Assembly (NCBI RefSeq): GCF_902859945.1
Contig: NZ_CADIKL010000006.1
Location: 186,001 to 250,000, forward strand
Direction of reading: 5' to 3'
Source: Paraburkholderia caffeinitolerans
GTDB taxonomy: Bacteria > Pseudomonadota > Gammaproteobacteria > Burkholderiales > Burkholderiaceae
DNA: 64,000 nt
In this document: positions 63,614 to 64,000 of the stretch, in pieces
How positions within the stretch are numbered: position 1 is the first letter of the stretch
How the letters are laid out: each line of letters opens with the position of its first letter
The notes under the pieces: generated by a model
Databases searched by the model: none
Told to the model about the DNA's origin: nothing
Seen by the model: only the letters and a program-made list of their open reading frames with translations
Program-made: the position numbers and the translations under genes

Positions 63614-64000
63614 GGCGCTGGGAATGTCAAAACAAACTCGGTGTACTTGCCTTTCACCGAAGAGCAGGCAATTGCTCCCCCCATCGCTTGCATGACATCG
63701 TGGCAAAAAGCCAGCCCGATTCCTGCTCCGAGCGACACGTCATCGGTGGTGGTGGATGAAGTATAAAAGCGGGTAAAGATGTGCGGCAAGACTTCAGACG
63801 AAATACCGGACCCGGTATCGCTGAAAATCAGGCGATTTGCACGGTTCTCGCGATTGGCCGGCTCGAGCCGGATGGAAATATGCGCGCCGTCGATGGCGCC
63901 CATGTGCCGAAATGCATTTTTGATCAGATTGAATAGCACGTGCACGGTGAGCATTTCGGAACCGTTGAATTCGAAATCAGGGCGCAAATTGCAATGCACG
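63610..64000 (-). CDS. Histidine kinase, C-terminal part (CqsS/LqsS/JqsS-like), cut by the window edge
   Basis: Only the last 130 residues are in the window. They form most of the HATPase domain: N-box HVLFNLIKNAFRHM, G1 SDTGSGIS, F-box PHIFTRFYTSS, and G2 GAGIGLAFCHDVMQAMGG. There is no receiver domain after it, as in LqsS and JqsS (CqsS of Vibrio is a hybrid with one). The gene starts beyond position 64000. Stop codon overlaps the regulator's ATG. Confidence 0.85.
   Translation of the reverse strand, partial: VHCNLRPDFEFNGSEMLTVHVLFNLIKNAFRHMGAIDGAHISIRLEPANRENRANRLIFSDTGSGISSEVLPHIFTRFYTSSTTTDDVSLGAGIGLAFCHDVMQAMGGAIACSSVKGKYTEFVLTFPAP

Noticed and set aside
1..64000. Insertion sequences, prophage or integrative elements
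   Set aside because: No transposase, integrase, terminal inverted repeats with target duplication, or tRNA attachment site was seen; the two pseudogenes look like simple deletions.

Overview
The window looks like a chromosomal segment of a high-GC betaproteobacterium of the Burkholderiaceae, most likely the Paraburkholderia/Caballeronia group. This rests on recognisable families rather than any search: two OmpC-type porins whose mature ends begin AQSSVTLYG, a DUF4148 protein, a YXWGXW-repeat protein, glycine-zipper envelope proteins, a gallate/4-oxalomesaconate meta-cleavage cluster and many LysR and IclR regulators paired with transporters. No rRNA, tRNA, insertion sequence, phage module or CRISPR array was seen.

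Layout. 0.15-5.1 kb: a double-GNAT acetyltransferase, a nitronate monooxygenase, and a minus-strand TetR / GT1-type glycosyltransferase / arylamine N-acetyltransferase operon with an inverted repeat at its promoter. 5.3-11 kb: small exported proteins (EF-hand, Val/Pro-rich, glycine-zipper lipoprotein, YXWGXW, SYLF) interleaved with an OmpR-type response regulator and a membrane histidine kinase. 11.3-13.7 kb: a penicillin/acyl-homoserine-lactone acylase family enzyme. 14.2-22.7 kb: gallate catabolism, with a LysR regulator that has two winged-helix domains, an extradiol dioxygenase, an AAHS transporter, LigJ-type hydratase, LigK-type aldolase, a small substrate-binding-like protein and a porin. 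23.4-27.9 kb: a decayed flavoprotein monooxygenase, then fliC, fliD and fliT. 28.2-33.3 kb: an ALDH7-type dehydrogenase with a DAO-family oxidase, then a divergent MFS/LysR pair. 33.4-39.6 kb: an NRAMP-like transporter lacking canonical metal-binding residues, a long RNA-rich spacer holding a leader-peptide attenuator and a small membrane protein, an OprB porin and a second OmpC-type porin. 39.7-46.7 kb: an IclR-controlled minus-strand catabolic operon (cyclase-family hydrolase, SDR, 3-hydroxyacyl-CoA dehydrogenase, AtoE, muconolactone-isomerase-like) with a divergent MHS transporter. 46.7-50.1 kb: LysR and maeB. 50.2-60 kb: a membrane protein, a chemoreceptor remnant, a glycine-zipper protein, an esterase, a diaminopropionate ammonia-lyase/M20 hydrolase pair with a divergent Lrp regulator, an SDR, and a Tat-exported phospholipase C behind a single-domain response regulator. 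61.2-64 kb: a CqsA/LqsA-type alpha-hydroxyketone autoinducer synthase, convergent with a response regulator and the C-terminal part of a histidine kinase that runs off the right edge.

The two points most worth following are the quorum-sensing locus at the right edge and the attenuator-like leader at 36.0-36.5 kb. The leader has a sigma70-like promoter, a 21-codon peptide whose stop codon lies inside a stem, two mutually exclusive hairpins, and a 58-residue membrane protein downstream. Start sites were chosen by ribosome-binding site and domain boundaries, so many genes here are shorter than the maximal open frames.
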